A stretch of 64,000 nucleotides of DNA. It comes from UBA7672 sp041398245. Its GTDB lineage: Bacteria; Pseudomonadota; Alphaproteobacteria; Caulobacterales; Hyphomonadaceae. This document shows positions 43,138-52,367 of the stretch, one piece after another. A program made the translations under genes and the position numbers. The notes under the pieces are model-generated. The model made no database searches. It was given only the letters and a program-made list of their open reading frames with translations, and was not told the origin of the DNA. Positions within the stretch are counted from its first letter, which is position 1. Each line of letters opens with the position of its first letter. The stretch spans positions 124,001 through 188,000 of the forward strand of contig JAWKVC010000002.1 in NCBI GenBank assembly GCA_041398245.1. Reading direction: 5' to 3'.

Positions 43138-44418
43138 ATGTCGGACGCCTGCAATTGCTGCGGAACGGCCACGACGGAAGGCACGCCATTCTGTCTTGGA
43201 TGCGGCGCGCCTCCGGGCACGGCTGCGGGCCGACCGGGCGTCTGCCCGCGCTGCAAGACAGCGATGTTCGAGGGCGTGCGCTGGTGCCCCAACTGCTCGC
43301 TGGCCGCTGCTGACATCAAATTCTCGGCGCCGCCCGCGCCTCCACCTCCGCCGTCGCCTCCCCCAGCACCCCCTCCGCCGGCGCCGCCCCCGCCAGCGCC
43401 ACCACCTCCAGCGCCACCACCGCCGGCTCCGCCTCCCTCGGCACTACCTCCACCACCGCCGCCCGCGCCGCCGACAGCTGAGGCCGCCGCGCCGCCTGTG
43501 GACCCCATTCGACTCTCGGAGTCTGCGGCAGCTTCCTCCGCAGACGCCATGCAGCCGCCGCCCGCTCGTGCAAAGGGCAAGGGCGGACAAACGCTCATCG
43601 TTGTGCTGATCGCAGTCGTCGTGGTCGCCGCCGCTGTCGGCGTGACGCTGTACCGGATGAACCCGCAGCTCTTCAATTTCGATTTCGGCGGACAACAGCA
43701 GACAGCCGCCAACCCGGCGCCTGCACCCGCATCGCCTCCGGCCACGCCACCGCCAACTCCGCCGGTCCCGCCTCCGGCGGCGCCATCACGCGAGAGCGCC
43801 GAGGCAAGACTCCTGGATGACCCGATCGATGGCCCGTTCTTCCGTGAGTTCCGGGACACGCTGCCGGGCGATTACTCCGCCGTGATGGGCTATCTGCTGG
43901 TGCAGGTTCCCGATCCTGCGCGCGATATGCAGCGGTTCGACGAATTGCTCGGCGAACGGCTGGGCGTGATGCGCTTCGCCAACGCACAGGACGTTGCTGG
44001 CGCGTCGGACGCGGTGCTCGACGAGATGGCCGACAACATGCTGAACGCCATGCGCGCGCCTGAATACTGTCAGGCGTCGATCGATCCCACGATGGGCGGA
44101 CTCGATCCCGCTAATACCTTCACGCGCCGTCTGGGCGTGAAGATCAACCTGTCGATCATCCGCGCCATTGCGTCCGGGCGTCAGGGGCGTGTGGTGCGCG
44201 AAGAACCAACGCCGAAGCAGGTCGACGACTTCAACACCTCGCTTCAGAAGAAGCTGCACGTGCGCCAATGGCAGGCCTATCTCGCGGGCGCGATGGACCG
44301 GCTGCCGCCGGATGAGCAGTGCGCCATCTATGTCGGCGTCTGGAATGTCATTGCGGATTACCCGCCCGCGCTCAGCGCGATCTGGACCGCCAGCCAGATG
44401 GCCCAACCCGCGCAGTAG
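43138..44418 (+). CDS. Double zinc-ribbon, proline-rich, single-pass membrane protein
   Basis: 426 residues in four parts. Residues 4-55 hold two zinc ribbons (CNCCG...CLGCG and CPRCK...CPNCS). Residues ~62-118 are a proline/alanine repeat region. A membrane helix (LIVVLIAVVVVAAAVGVTLY near 155-175) is followed by another Pro/Ala linker and a ~200-residue domain I do not recognise (LLVQVPDPARDMQRFDELLGE..., CAIYVGVWNVIADYPPALSAIW). The ribbons should be cytoplasmic and the last domain periplasmic. GGAGG precedes the ATG. Confidence 0.8.
   Translation: MSDACNCCGTATTEGTPFCLGCGAPPGTAAGRPGVCPRCKTAMFEGVRWCPNCSLAAADIKFSAPPAPPPPPSPPPAPPPPAPPPPAPPPPAPPPPAPPPSALPPPPPPAPPTAEAAAPPVDPIRLSESAAASSADAMQPPPARAKGKGGQTLIVVLIAVVVVAAAVGVTLYRMNPQLFNFDFGGQQQTAANPAPAPASPPATPPPTPPVPPPAAPSRESAEARLLDDPIDGPFFREFRDTLPGDYSAVMGYLLVQVPDPARDMQRFDELLGERLGVMRFANAQDVAGASDAVLDEMADNMLNAMRAPEYCQASIDPTMGGLDPANTFTRRLGVKINLSIIRAIASGRQGRVVREEPTPKQVDDFNTSLQKKLHVRQWQAYLAGAMDRLPPDEQCAIYVGVWNVIADYPPALSAIWTASQMAQPAQ
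43329..43479 (+). repeat. Low-complexity CC-rich repeat encoding Pro/Ala
   Basis: Repeating GCGCC(A/G)CC... units encode PPPPAPPPPAP-type sequence within the zinc-ribbon membrane protein. Strand-biased, nearly free of A and T on one strand. Confidence 0.75.
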
Positions 44419-44491
44419 CAGGCTTTTTCGGGTCGATGGAACGCCCCGTTCCATGCACGCTAGGCAAGTTTTGCCGGGTCCGGCCGTATGC

Positions 44492-44506
44492 TTAACCCCG
44501 CATTAA
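44492..44506. promoter_or_regulatory. CtrA-type box upstream of divL
   Basis: TTAA-CCCCGCA-TTAA (7-base spacer) followed by CC, matching the full CtrA consensus TTAA-N7-TTAAC, about 88 bp before the divL start. A third half-site TTAAC lies near 44525. CtrA is the master cell-cycle regulator in Caulobacterales; no experimental evidence is visible here. Confidence 0.7.
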
Positions 44507-44593
44507 CCGGCTTTCCTGCCATTTGGTTAACTGAGGGCGTCCGCCTGTAGGATGCCGCGTGCAGTGATTCGGCCCGGGCGGGACGCGACGACC

Positions 44594-47074
44594 ATGGACA
44601 TGAACCTCTCTCAGCCGATTGTTCTGCTGGTCGCCGGCGCGGCGGCGTTCGGCCTGGCCGCCCTGCTCTGGGCGCTCAGGATTTCGGACGGGGCGCGCGG
44701 CGCCGCCAAGAAATATCGCGAGGCGGAACAGAAGGCGCGCGAGGAGCTGGCCCGCGCCGAAAGCGTGTTCGGCGCCCATCCCGGCGTCATCATGGTCTGG
44801 GAGGACGCCGAGACGTCTCCCGCACAGGACAAGCCGGTCACCGAATGGGGCGCGCCGAGCCTCTATGGCTCACCCGTCGCGCTGATGGGCATGCTGCGCT
44901 TCGCTGACGACGGCACGTCGGAGGATCCAGCTGTGCGCATCCTCGAAGGCCTCGCTGATCTCGAAGCCCGCGATGGCGCCGGGCAGGACGCGACCCTGCG
45001 CGAGCGCCTGAAACAGCTTCGCCAGGACGGCGCGCCGTTCTCGCTGACCATCATCGGACCGTCGGGCCGCTTCCTTGAAGCAGATGGCCGCACCGCCGGC
45101 GCCCGCGCCGTGCTCTGGATCACCGACACGACGATCAAGGGCCTTGAGGAATCCGGCGCGCGTGCGCGCTTCCAGGAAGTGCGTGTCACCATCGCGCGCG
45201 ATCCGATGGCCTTCCTCGAAATGCTCGGCAAGGCGCCTTTCCCGGCCTGGCGCATGAGCGGCGCCGGCAAGCTGCAATGGGTCAACCGCGCCTATCTCAA
45301 GGCCGTCGGCGCGCCGAACATGGATCATGTGCTCGACCGTCAGGTCATGCTGGACCAGCACGTGACCAGCCAGGCGCAGAAGACGATCAACAGCAATGGC
45401 GAAACCGACGAGATGCGCCACATCGTGGTCGCCGGCGAACGCCGCGCCATGCGTGTGACGATGTTCCCGCTGTCAGGCGGTCTCGGCGGCATGGCTTTCG
45501 ACATCACCGATCTCGAAACCGCACGCGAGACGCTGGAGAAGAACTCCAAGGCGCACGACGACACGCTGAACCACATCACCGACGGCGTCGCCATCTTCGG
45601 GCCGGACCGCAGGCTGATCTTCAACAACCGCGCCTTCCAGGAAATGTGGGAGCTTGATCCCGCTTACCTGCTCGACCGTCCGGATCACGGCTCGCTGCTC
45701 GATCGGCTGCGCGAGCGGCGCAAGCTGCCGGCGCGCCCCGACTTCGCGAAATGGCGCCAGGGCGAGCTTGCCTACTATCAGGGCGAGAAGGTCGACATCG
45801 TCGACGATCTCTGGAACGTGCCCGATGGCCGCATCCTGCGCGTGACGCGCCAGCGCCACCCGCTGGGCGGCGTGCTGCTGCTGTTCAAGAACATTACGGA
45901 CGAGCTGACGCTGAAGTCCGAATTCAACCGTCTGATCAACGTGCAAAAGGCGACGCTCGACAACCTGCGCGAGGCGGTCGTCGTGTTCAGCGCGGACGGA
46001 CGCCTGCGTCTCTACAACGATGCATTCGCCGAACTCTGGGGCCTCAAGAAGGAATCGCTCGCTGACAGCCCGGACTTCGATCAGGTCGTCGGCCAGTGCG
46101 CGCGCCTCTATCACGACCGCGGCGTGTGGCAGACGATCAAGAGCCGCGTCACCAACCCGTCGCCGGAGTACCGCCAGCAGGATCAGGGCGTGATGCGCAC
46201 GTCCAACGACATGACCATCACCTGGATCAGCCAGCCGTTGCCCAACGGCGCGACGCTGATCGCCTTCATGGACGTGACCGCCGCCCGCAAGGTGGAAACC
46301 GCGCTCAAGGACAAGAACGAGGCGCTGCAGGCCGCCGACCGGCTCAAGAACGAGTTCGTCCAGAACGTCAGCTACCAGCTGCGTTCGCCGCTCACGACCA
46401 TTCTCGGCTATGCCGAACTGCTGGAAAGCGAGCGCCCCGGCGCGCTTACCGAGAAGCAGCGCGAGCAGGTCGATCATATCCTCTCTGCAGCCGATCACCT
46501 TTCCAAGGTGATCTCCAACATTCTGGATCTCGCCATGATCGAAGCCGGAAAGATGGAACTCGAACTGTCCGAATTCTCGCTCCGTGGCGCCATCGAGGAC
46601 GCGGTGGATCTGGTGGTCACGACGGCCGAGAACACCAAGGTGCGGGTGGAGATTCTCTGCGATGACCGGATCGGCAACATCCACGCCGACGAGCGCCGCA
46701 TCAAGCAGGTGCTGTTCAACCTGCTGACCAACGCGCTTCGCTTCACGGGAGCCGGCGGCCAGATCAAGATCGAGGCGTCGAAGCCGGTTCCGGGCGAGAA
46801 CATCATCCGCCTGGCGGTCTCCGACAACGGCAAGGGCATTGCGCCGGAGAAGCAATCAAGCGTGTTCGACTCGTTCACGACGGGCGACACGCGCGGTGCG
46901 GGTCTTGGCCTCGCCCTCGTGCGCTCTTTCGTCGAGCTGCATGGCGGCGATGTGAAGATCAAGTCGGCGCCGGGTTCGGGCACGTCGGTCATCTGCCAGC
47001 TGCCGGAAACCGCCCATCCCAAGGCGGTCCGAACCGAACTGGAGCTCGGGCCGGCCGCTCTGGCGCCGCGCTAG
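44594..47074 (+). CDS. divL: Tyrosine-type cell-cycle kinase homologue DivL
   Basis: 826 residues from ATG 44594. One N-terminal membrane helix (IVLLVAGAAAFGLAALLWAL), several PAS-type domains (for example GVAIFGPDRRLIFNNRAFQEMW and REAVVVFSADGRLRLYNDAFAELWG), then the dimerisation helix with Tyr594 in VQNVSYQLRSPLTTILGYAELL where ordinary kinases have His, and an ATPase domain (NLLTNALRF, SDNGKGIAPEKQSSVF, GAGLGLALV). A Tyr at this site is the hallmark of Caulobacter DivL, which controls CckA and hence CtrA. Confidence 0.93.
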   Translation: MDMNLSQPIVLLVAGAAAFGLAALLWALRISDGARGAAKKYREAEQKAREELARAESVFGAHPGVIMVWEDAETSPAQDKPVTEWGAPSLYGSPVALMGMLRFADDGTSEDPAVRILEGLADLEARDGAGQDATLRERLKQLRQDGAPFSLTIIGPSGRFLEADGRTAGARAVLWITDTTIKGLEESGARARFQEVRVTIARDPMAFLEMLGKAPFPAWRMSGAGKLQWVNRAYLKAVGAPNMDHVLDRQVMLDQHVTSQAQKTINSNGETDEMRHIVVAGERRAMRVTMFPLSGGLGGMAFDITDLETARETLEKNSKAHDDTLNHITDGVAIFGPDRRLIFNNRAFQEMWELDPAYLLDRPDHGSLLDRLRERRKLPARPDFAKWRQGELAYYQGEKVDIVDDLWNVPDGRILRVTRQRHPLGGVLLLFKNITDELTLKSEFNRLINVQKATLDNLREAVVVFSADGRLRLYNDAFAELWGLKKESLADSPDFDQVVGQCARLYHDRGVWQTIKSRVTNPSPEYRQQDQGVMRTSNDMTITWISQPLPNGATLIAFMDVTAARKVETALKDKNEALQAADRLKNEFVQNVSYQLRSPLTTILGYAELLESERPGALTEKQREQVDHILSAADHLSKVISNILDLAMIEAGKMELELSEFSLRGAIEDAVDLVVTTAENTKVRVEILCDDRIGNIHADERRIKQVLFNLLTNALRFTGAGGQIKIEASKPVPGENIIRLAVSDNGKGIAPEKQSSVFDSFTTGDTRGAGLGLALVRSFVELHGGDVKIKSAPGSGTSVICQLPETAHPKAVRTELELGPAALAPR

Positions 47075-47203
47075 CGCCGGCGAGCCGCCTATCGTCAACT
47101 CCCTGTGAGGCGTTGCCATAACGCCCCTGCTCTGTCCTTGACGCAGGGCGGAGCTCTTCCTTTCTCTTCGGGACAACTGGCCTGACCAGGGAGGACAAGA
47201 GCC

Positions 47204-48412
47204 ATGCCATCCATCGTCACCCGTCTTGCCGTCGCCGTGGGCGCATTGCTGCTCGCGACGTCGCCGGCCTTTGCGCAGGAGCCGATCGGCGACAAGCTGG
47301 TGAAATCCATCCTGTTCTGGTCGCCGAAGGAACAGCTCGAACGCTATCCGGCGATCGAGAAGGTCTACAAGGTCGGCAACATCGCCAAGGGTGAAACGGT
47401 GCGCCCCCTGCCCGCCGCCGACGCGCAGATCAATCCGAAGATCGCCTTCAACGGCCGCACATCCAGCATCGACGCTTTCATGAAGGACAACCGCATCACG
47501 GGTGTGATCGCAGTGAAGGACGGCAAGGTCGTGCTGGAGAAATATGCACTCGGCCGCAAGCCCGAGGATCGCTGGACGACATTTTCCGTCGCCAAGTCTC
47601 TGACGTCGATCCTGATCGGCGCGGCGGTCAAGGACGGCTGGATCGACAGCATCTATGATCCCGTCACCAAATACCTGCCGGAACTCGAAGGCACCGCCTA
47701 TGAGGATGTGAGCCTGCGCCGCCTGATGAGCATGACCACGGGCGTCAAATGGAATGAGGACTACGCCGATCCGAATTCCGATGTCGCGCGGGCCGGGCTC
47801 GCGCCCTATCGCGGCCCGAACCCGATCACCGGCAATCCGCTGCTGCTGCACATGAAAGGTCTCAAGCGGGAAGTCGCGCCCGGCAAGAAGTGGGTCTACA
47901 AGACCGGCGAAACCGATCTCGCTGGCCTCGTGCTCTATCGTGCGCTGGCCGGCAAGCCGCTGTCGCAATACGCCTCCGAAAAACTGTGGGCGCCGTTCGG
48001 CATGGAGAAGGATGCGATCTGGATGCTCGACAAGGCGGGCATCGAACGCGGCGGCTGCTGCATGAGCGCCACGCTGCGCGACTATGCGCGGATCGGTCTC
48101 TTCCTGCTGGGCGATGGCGAGATCGACGGCAAGCGCGTCCTGCCCGATGGCTACATCGATGCCGCCACGACCAACCAGATTCCGGAATCGGCGCGCCAGC
48201 CGGGCCAGAGCTATGGTTATTTCTGGTGGCCGCGCACCGACGGCGCCGGCTATGCCGCGCGCGGCATCTTCGGACAGGGTATCGAGGTCTATCCGGAAGA
48301 AAACCTTGTGATCGTCGTCAACTCGGCCATGGCGAAGGCCACGGACCGCGTGCAGAGCCAGAAGCTGCAGGCGATGACGCAGGCGATCCGCAAGGCGGCA
48401 AACGGCGGCTAA
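47204..48412 (+). CDS. Serine hydrolase of the beta-lactamase family (6-aminohexanoate-oligomer hydrolase-like)
   Basis: 402 residues with signal peptide (AVGALLLATSPAFA). SxxK in TFSVAKSLTSIL; YKTGETDLAG and GYFWWPRTDGAGYAARGIFGQGI place it with NylB-like esterases. Cysteine pair GGCCMS is unusual. Cleaves an ester or amide; substrate unknown. GGGAGG precedes the ATG. Confidence 0.9.
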   Translation: MPSIVTRLAVAVGALLLATSPAFAQEPIGDKLVKSILFWSPKEQLERYPAIEKVYKVGNIAKGETVRPLPAADAQINPKIAFNGRTSSIDAFMKDNRITGVIAVKDGKVVLEKYALGRKPEDRWTTFSVAKSLTSILIGAAVKDGWIDSIYDPVTKYLPELEGTAYEDVSLRRLMSMTTGVKWNEDYADPNSDVARAGLAPYRGPNPITGNPLLLHMKGLKREVAPGKKWVYKTGETDLAGLVLYRALAGKPLSQYASEKLWAPFGMEKDAIWMLDKAGIERGGCCMSATLRDYARIGLFLLGDGEIDGKRVLPDGYIDAATTNQIPESARQPGQSYGYFWWPRTDGAGYAARGIFGQGIEVYPEENLVIVVNSAMAKATDRVQSQKLQAMTQAIRKAANGG

Positions 48413-48436
48413 TGACGTGCGCGCGGCGAGATTGAC

Positions 48437-48850
48437 ATGCCCGCCGCGCGCCCCGATTTTGCAGACATGATTTCGGCGTTCACCCGCATCCTGCTGGCGC
48501 TGGCCATGGCCCTGACCTTTACGGGCCAGATGGAAGCCGCCGCCGCGCATTGCGCCCAGCTTGTCCAGCACGAGCGCATCGCCGCAGGCGATATGGCCGA
48601 CTGCCATGGAATGGACGACGCGGTCAGCAAGGCGGGTCATCATGGCGGCGGGAGCCATGGCGCTCTCTCCGACACGCCGAAGGGGCCGACTGCAGATCAT
48701 TGTGAGTGCATCGCCGCACTGAAGGTCTGCGCCGCGCCTGCGGGCATGCCCGGTTCCACCCGGATCACACCCTATGCGTGGCTGCGCGTGGAAGACGCCA
48801 GCTTCGTCTCCATCGAACCTGCACCGGCGCTGAGACCGCCACGCGCCTGA
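48437..48850 (+). CDS. Small cysteine/histidine-containing exported protein (DUF2946-like)
   Basis: 137 residues (ATG 48467 is an alternative start directly before the signal ISAFTRILLALAMALTFTGQ). The mature part has scattered His/Cys (AHCAQLVQHE, ADCHGMDD, GHHGGGSHG, DHCECIAALKVC), consistent with metal binding, as in small DUF2946 proteins near copper genes. It precedes the His/Met-rich barrel gene by 63 bp, suggesting a metal-handling pair. Confidence 0.65.
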   Translation: MPAARPDFADMISAFTRILLALAMALTFTGQMEAAAAHCAQLVQHERIAAGDMADCHGMDDAVSKAGHHGGGSHGALSDTPKGPTADHCECIAALKVCAAPAGMPGSTRITPYAWLRVEDASFVSIEPAPALRPPRA

Positions 48851-48913
48851 CCTGAACCTGCTTCGCGCGGCCCTTTCGGGCTGCAGACCGGATTCAGTTC
48901 AGGACACGACCCC

Positions 48914-50365
48914 ATGAAACACATCGCAATGATCGCTTCGGCGATCCTGATCGCGCCGCATGCGTTGGCGCAGGAACACGACCATTCAACCCACGACAAT
49001 CAACCACCCGCCGCCGAGCAGCCGCCGGCGGAGACCGACGACCACTCGCAACACATGCAGGATCATTCCGGCCACTCCGGAATGAACCATTCGGGCATGG
49101 ATCACGGGAACATGGACCACTCCCAGATGGACCATTCCAAGATGGACCATGCGAACATGGATCACTCCACCCACAACGGGGATCATGGCGCCATGCCCAG
49201 CGCGCTGGGGGCCTATCCAATGTCGCGCGATGCCTCCGGCACGGCCTGGCAGCCCGATGCCGCCAGCCACGGCGGACTCCACTACACCCTTCCCGGCTCC
49301 AACTGGACGGGCATGGTCCACGCAACCATCGATGGCGTCTATTCATGGCAGGACGGTCCACGCGGCGACGAGCTTGGCTTTGTCGCCGGCATGATCATGG
49401 GATCGCTGCGCGGCGATCTCGGACCGGGACAATTGCAGCTTCGCGGCATGGTCAGCCCCGATCCGCTGATGGGCAAGCGCGGCTATCCCCTGCTGCTCGC
49501 CGCCGGCGAGACGGCCGATGGCGTCGAACCACTCGTCGATCGCCAGCACCCGCATGACTTCTTCATGGAATTGTCGGCGAGCTATTCGCTGGCCTTGTCC
49601 GACAAGGACTCCGTGTTCGTCTATGCCGGCTTGCCGGGCGAGCCTGCCTTCGGTCCGCCCGCCTTCATGCATCGCCCCGCCGCCATGGTGACCCCCGAAG
49701 CGCCGATCACGCATCACTGGCTCGACTCGACGCACATCACCTTTGGCGTGATCACCGCCGGATGGGTCCACGACAATTTCAAGATAGAGGCTTCGCGCTT
49801 TCGTGGACGCGAGCCGGACGAGGACCGTTGGGACATCGAGACTGGCGAACTCGATTCAACCTCGGTTCGCCTGTCCTGGAATCCGACGCAGAACTGGTCA
49901 CTGCAGGCGAGCTGGGCCGATGTTACGTCGCCGGAGCAACTCGATCCGGATATCGACGCGACCAAATACTCGGTGAGCGCGCTCTACACGGGCGAGTTCG
50001 AAGGCGGCGAGGTGTCCTTCACCGGCGCCTTCGCCCGCAAGGACACCAGCGAGGATGTGTCGCTCGACGCCTGGCTGGGCGAAGCGGCCTACCGGCCCGG
50101 CTTCGGCCCCTGGACGATCTTCTCGCGCTTCGAGGCGATCGAGACAGATGAGCTTGGCGATCATGTTGCGCACGGCCATCATGGACCGATCGAGGATGTG
50201 ATGCGCCTGTCGCTCGGCGCGTCGCATGATTTCCGGCTGTCGGACGATGTGACGCTCGTGCTCGGCGCATCGCTCACCCAGAACTGGACCTCGGGCGAAC
50301 TCTCGCCGCTCTATGACGGCGATCCCATGGGGGCGCTGGCCTTCGTGCGGCTGAAGATCGGCTAA
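48914..50365 (+). CDS. His/Met-rich outer-membrane-type protein, probable metal (copper) handling
   Basis: 483 residues. Signal peptide MKHIAMIASAILIAPHALA, then ~60 residues rich in His, Met, Asp and Ser, including six tandem MDHSx-type units. The rest alternates short strands with turns (LQLRGMVSPDPLMG, FFMELSASYSLALSDKDSVFVYAGLPG, TSVRLSWNPTQNWSLQASWADV...) and ends in an aromatic-poor LAFVRLKIG, like a beta-barrel closing strand. The His/Met tract resembles CopB/PcoB-type copper-binding leaders. Not recognised as a named family. Confidence 0.72.
   Translation: MKHIAMIASAILIAPHALAQEHDHSTHDNQPPAAEQPPAETDDHSQHMQDHSGHSGMNHSGMDHGNMDHSQMDHSKMDHANMDHSTHNGDHGAMPSALGAYPMSRDASGTAWQPDAASHGGLHYTLPGSNWTGMVHATIDGVYSWQDGPRGDELGFVAGMIMGSLRGDLGPGQLQLRGMVSPDPLMGKRGYPLLLAAGETADGVEPLVDRQHPHDFFMELSASYSLALSDKDSVFVYAGLPGEPAFGPPAFMHRPAAMVTPEAPITHHWLDSTHITFGVITAGWVHDNFKIEASRFRGREPDEDRWDIETGELDSTSVRLSWNPTQNWSLQASWADVTSPEQLDPDIDATKYSVSALYTGEFEGGEVSFTGAFARKDTSEDVSLDAWLGEAAYRPGFGPWTIFSRFEAIETDELGDHVAHGHHGPIEDVMRLSLGASHDFRLSDDVTLVLGASLTQNWTSGELSPLYDGDPMGALAFVRLKIG
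49082..49171 (+). repeat. Six tandem 15-bp units encoding MDHSx
   Basis: Units ATGAACCATTCGGGC, ATGGATCACGGGAAC, ATGGACCACTCCCAG, ATGGACCATTCCAAG, ATGGACCATGCGAAC, ATGGATCACTCCACC. Each encodes Met-(Asn/Asp)-His-(Ser/Gly/Ala)-x, a metal-binding tandem array that could change length by slippage. Confidence 0.9.
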
Positions 50366-51264
50366 CCCGCAAGGTCCTCGGCGAGGCGGCGCAATGTCGC
50401 CTCGCCGGTGGCGGCGTGCCGCGGATCATCGATGCGGCCGTTTTCGAACAGCGTCGCGCCAAAGAGAACGGCCCACCCTCGCGCCCGCGCCAGCCGCGCA
50501 TCGTCGGGGTTGTAAATCGCGCGCGCTTCCGCGCGCGCCCGCCGGTGATCGAGAACGCCCCACACCGCACTGAGATCAACGGCCGGATCGCCGGACGCCA
50601 TGTCACCCCAGTCGATGACGCTGGCGAGCCGACCCTTGTCGGACAGGACATTCTGGGCGTGGATATCGCCATGGATCCAGAGTGGTGGCCCGTCGTGGAT
50701 CGGCGCGGCGACAGCGTCCTCCCATGCCTGCGAGATCGCGGGCGTGATGACATCGGAGACGGCCTTGAGACGCTCAAGCACCTGCACGATGCGGTCGTGG
50801 CGCAGGGAGAGGCGGATGCCGCGGAACTGGTTGTCGGGCGCGTCGGGCGGGGCCAGCACATGCAGCGCTTGCAGGAAACAAGCGAGCGCCGCGCCTTCGG
50901 TGTCGGCGAGGGGCGCCTGATCCGCGGGCTGGCCCGCGATCCATGGAACCACGCTCCACGTCCACGGATAACCGCGCCCCGGCTGGCCAATCGCGACAGG
51001 AGACGGGATCGGCAGGGGCAGGTTCGCCGCGATGCGCGGAAGCAAGCGTTGTTCGTTGACAAGAAGCTGCACCGAGGCTTCGCGGCGCGGCAAGCGGATG
51101 GCGAGATCATCGCCAAGCCGGAAAGTGAAATTGTCCCAGCCTTCGCCGGCGAGGCTGACCGGCAAGGCTGCGAAGCGCGGATGCTGGTCGGCCAGCAGAT
51201 CGCGGACCTGACCCGGCGTGACGTCGACTTCGGCTTTGGGGGTCCCCACCATGGCGCGACACAT
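50362..51264 (-). CDS. Aminoglycoside phosphotransferase (APH) family protein
   Basis: 300 residues from ATG 51264 (ATG 51252 equally possible; no strong ribosome site). Kinase-like fold: GWDNFTFRLGDDLAIRLPRR (Lys-less nucleotide pocket variant), the catalytic loop LWIHGDIHAQNVL and the metal Asp in SVIDWGDMASGDPAVDL. Members phosphorylate antibiotics or small metabolites; no resistance claim is supported by sequence alone. Confidence 0.88.
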   Translation of the reverse strand: MCRAMVGTPKAEVDVTPGQVRDLLADQHPRFAALPVSLAGEGWDNFTFRLGDDLAIRLPRREASVQLLVNEQRLLPRIAANLPLPIPSPVAIGQPGRGYPWTWSVVPWIAGQPADQAPLADTEGAALACFLQALHVLAPPDAPDNQFRGIRLSLRHDRIVQVLERLKAVSDVITPAISQAWEDAVAAPIHDGPPLWIHGDIHAQNVLSDKGRLASVIDWGDMASGDPAVDLSAVWGVLDHRRARAEARAIYNPDDARLARARGWAVLFGATLFENGRIDDPRHAATGEATLRRLAEDLAG

Positions 51265-51306
51265 AGGCGCGAACGATGCCGCGTTCAACGCGCCTGTGCT
51301 GCGCCG

Positions 51307-52056
51307 TCAACTGGGCGGCGTGTTCATGAAGCTTTCGACCAGCGAACCGGACAGAAGCCGCCATCCGTCCACCAGCACGAAGAAGATCAGCTTGAAGGGA
51401 AGCGATATGGTGATCGGCGGCAGCATCATCATGCCCATGGCCATCAGGATGGATGAGACGACAAGGTCGATCACCAGAAACGGCAGGAACACCATGAAGC
51501 CGATCTCGAAGGCGCGCTTCAGTTCGGAGATCATGAAGGCGGGCGCAAGAACGTGGAACGGCGCGTCAGAGGCGCTCTGCAGGTTCTCGATCTTGGCCAT
51601 GTTGGCGAACAGGGCGACATCCTCGGCATTGGCATGCGCGCCCATGAATTGCTGCACCGGCGTCAACGCGCGCGGGATCGCTTCCTCCAGCGAGATCGCT
51701 TCGGCCATGTAGGGCTGGATGCCGGACTCGTAGGACGCCATGAAGGTCGGCGCCATCACGAAGCCGGTGAGGAAGAGCGACAGCGAGATCACGACAGAGT
51801 TCGGCGGCGCGTTCTGCAGGCCGATCGCCGTGCGCAGCAGCGACAGCACGACGACGATCCGTACGAAGCTGGTCGTCATCACCAGAATGGACGGCGCCAG
51901 CGACAGGATGGTGATCGCAGCGATCAGCTGCACGATGCCGGACGTCAGCCCCTGCCCTGTGCCGAGATCGACAGAGATCGTCTGCGGCAACGCCTCCGGC
52001 GTCACAAGCGCCGCAATCAGCAGCGCGGGAAGAAGACGAAGCGCGCGCGCAATCAT
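51307..52056 (-). CDS. fliP: Flagellar type III export protein FliP
   Basis: 249 residues with a signal peptide and about four membrane helices. Conserved IVVVLSLLRTAIGLQNAPPNSVVISLSLFLTGFVM and the C-terminal FMVFLPFLVIDLVVSSILMAMGMMMLPP are diagnostic. Core of the flagellar export gate. Its start overlaps the fliO stop by four bases (ATGA-type coupling). Confidence 0.97.
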   Translation of the reverse strand: MIARALRLLPALLIAALVTPEALPQTISVDLGTGQGLTSGIVQLIAAITILSLAPSILVMTTSFVRIVVVLSLLRTAIGLQNAPPNSVVISLSLFLTGFVMAPTFMASYESGIQPYMAEAISLEEAIPRALTPVQQFMGAHANAEDVALFANMAKIENLQSASDAPFHVLAPAFMISELKRAFEIGFMVFLPFLVIDLVVSSILMAMGMMMLPPITISLPFKLIFFVLVDGWRLLSGSLVESFMNTPPS

Positions 52057-52367
52057 CCGGCGGATCCATTGCTGGCGTCATCCGGCGTGATCGGCTTGAA
52101 GTCCGGCTCCGCATCGCGGGAGGCGATCACCATGTCGCCAGTCGGCGCGAGACAGAGAAGATGCTCCTTCCCGCCCCAGCGAACGACGGCGAGCTTCCGC
52201 CGCATGTCGAGCGAACGCCATTCGAGGACACGGAGATCCTGGCTCACCTGCCCGGTGCGAAGGCCGATGCGGCTGCCGTATTTGCGCAGCAGCCACGCGC
52301 CGCCGAGCAGAAGGCCGAGCACGAAGACAAGGGCCGCCAACGCTTGGAGGATGGAAAGCGGATTCAT
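52053..52367 (-). CDS. fliO: Flagellar export accessory protein FliO
   Basis: 104 residues: one membrane helix (ILQALAALVFVLGLLLGGAWLL) followed by a basic cytoplasmic part with LRVLEWRSLDMRRKLAVVRWGGKEHLLCLAPTGDMVI, typical of FliO, which helps assemble FliP. Starts at ATG 52367 and is translationally coupled to fliP. Confidence 0.92.
   Translation of the reverse strand: MNPLSILQALAALVFVLGLLLGGAWLLRKYGSRIGLRTGQVSQDLRVLEWRSLDMRRKLAVVRWGGKEHLLCLAPTGDMVIASRDAEPDFKPITPDDASNGSAG

Noticed and set aside
43316..43573. Glycine-rich protein on the minus strand opposite the proline repeat
   Set aside because: Reverse reading of the CC-rich repeat yields Gly/Ala automatically.
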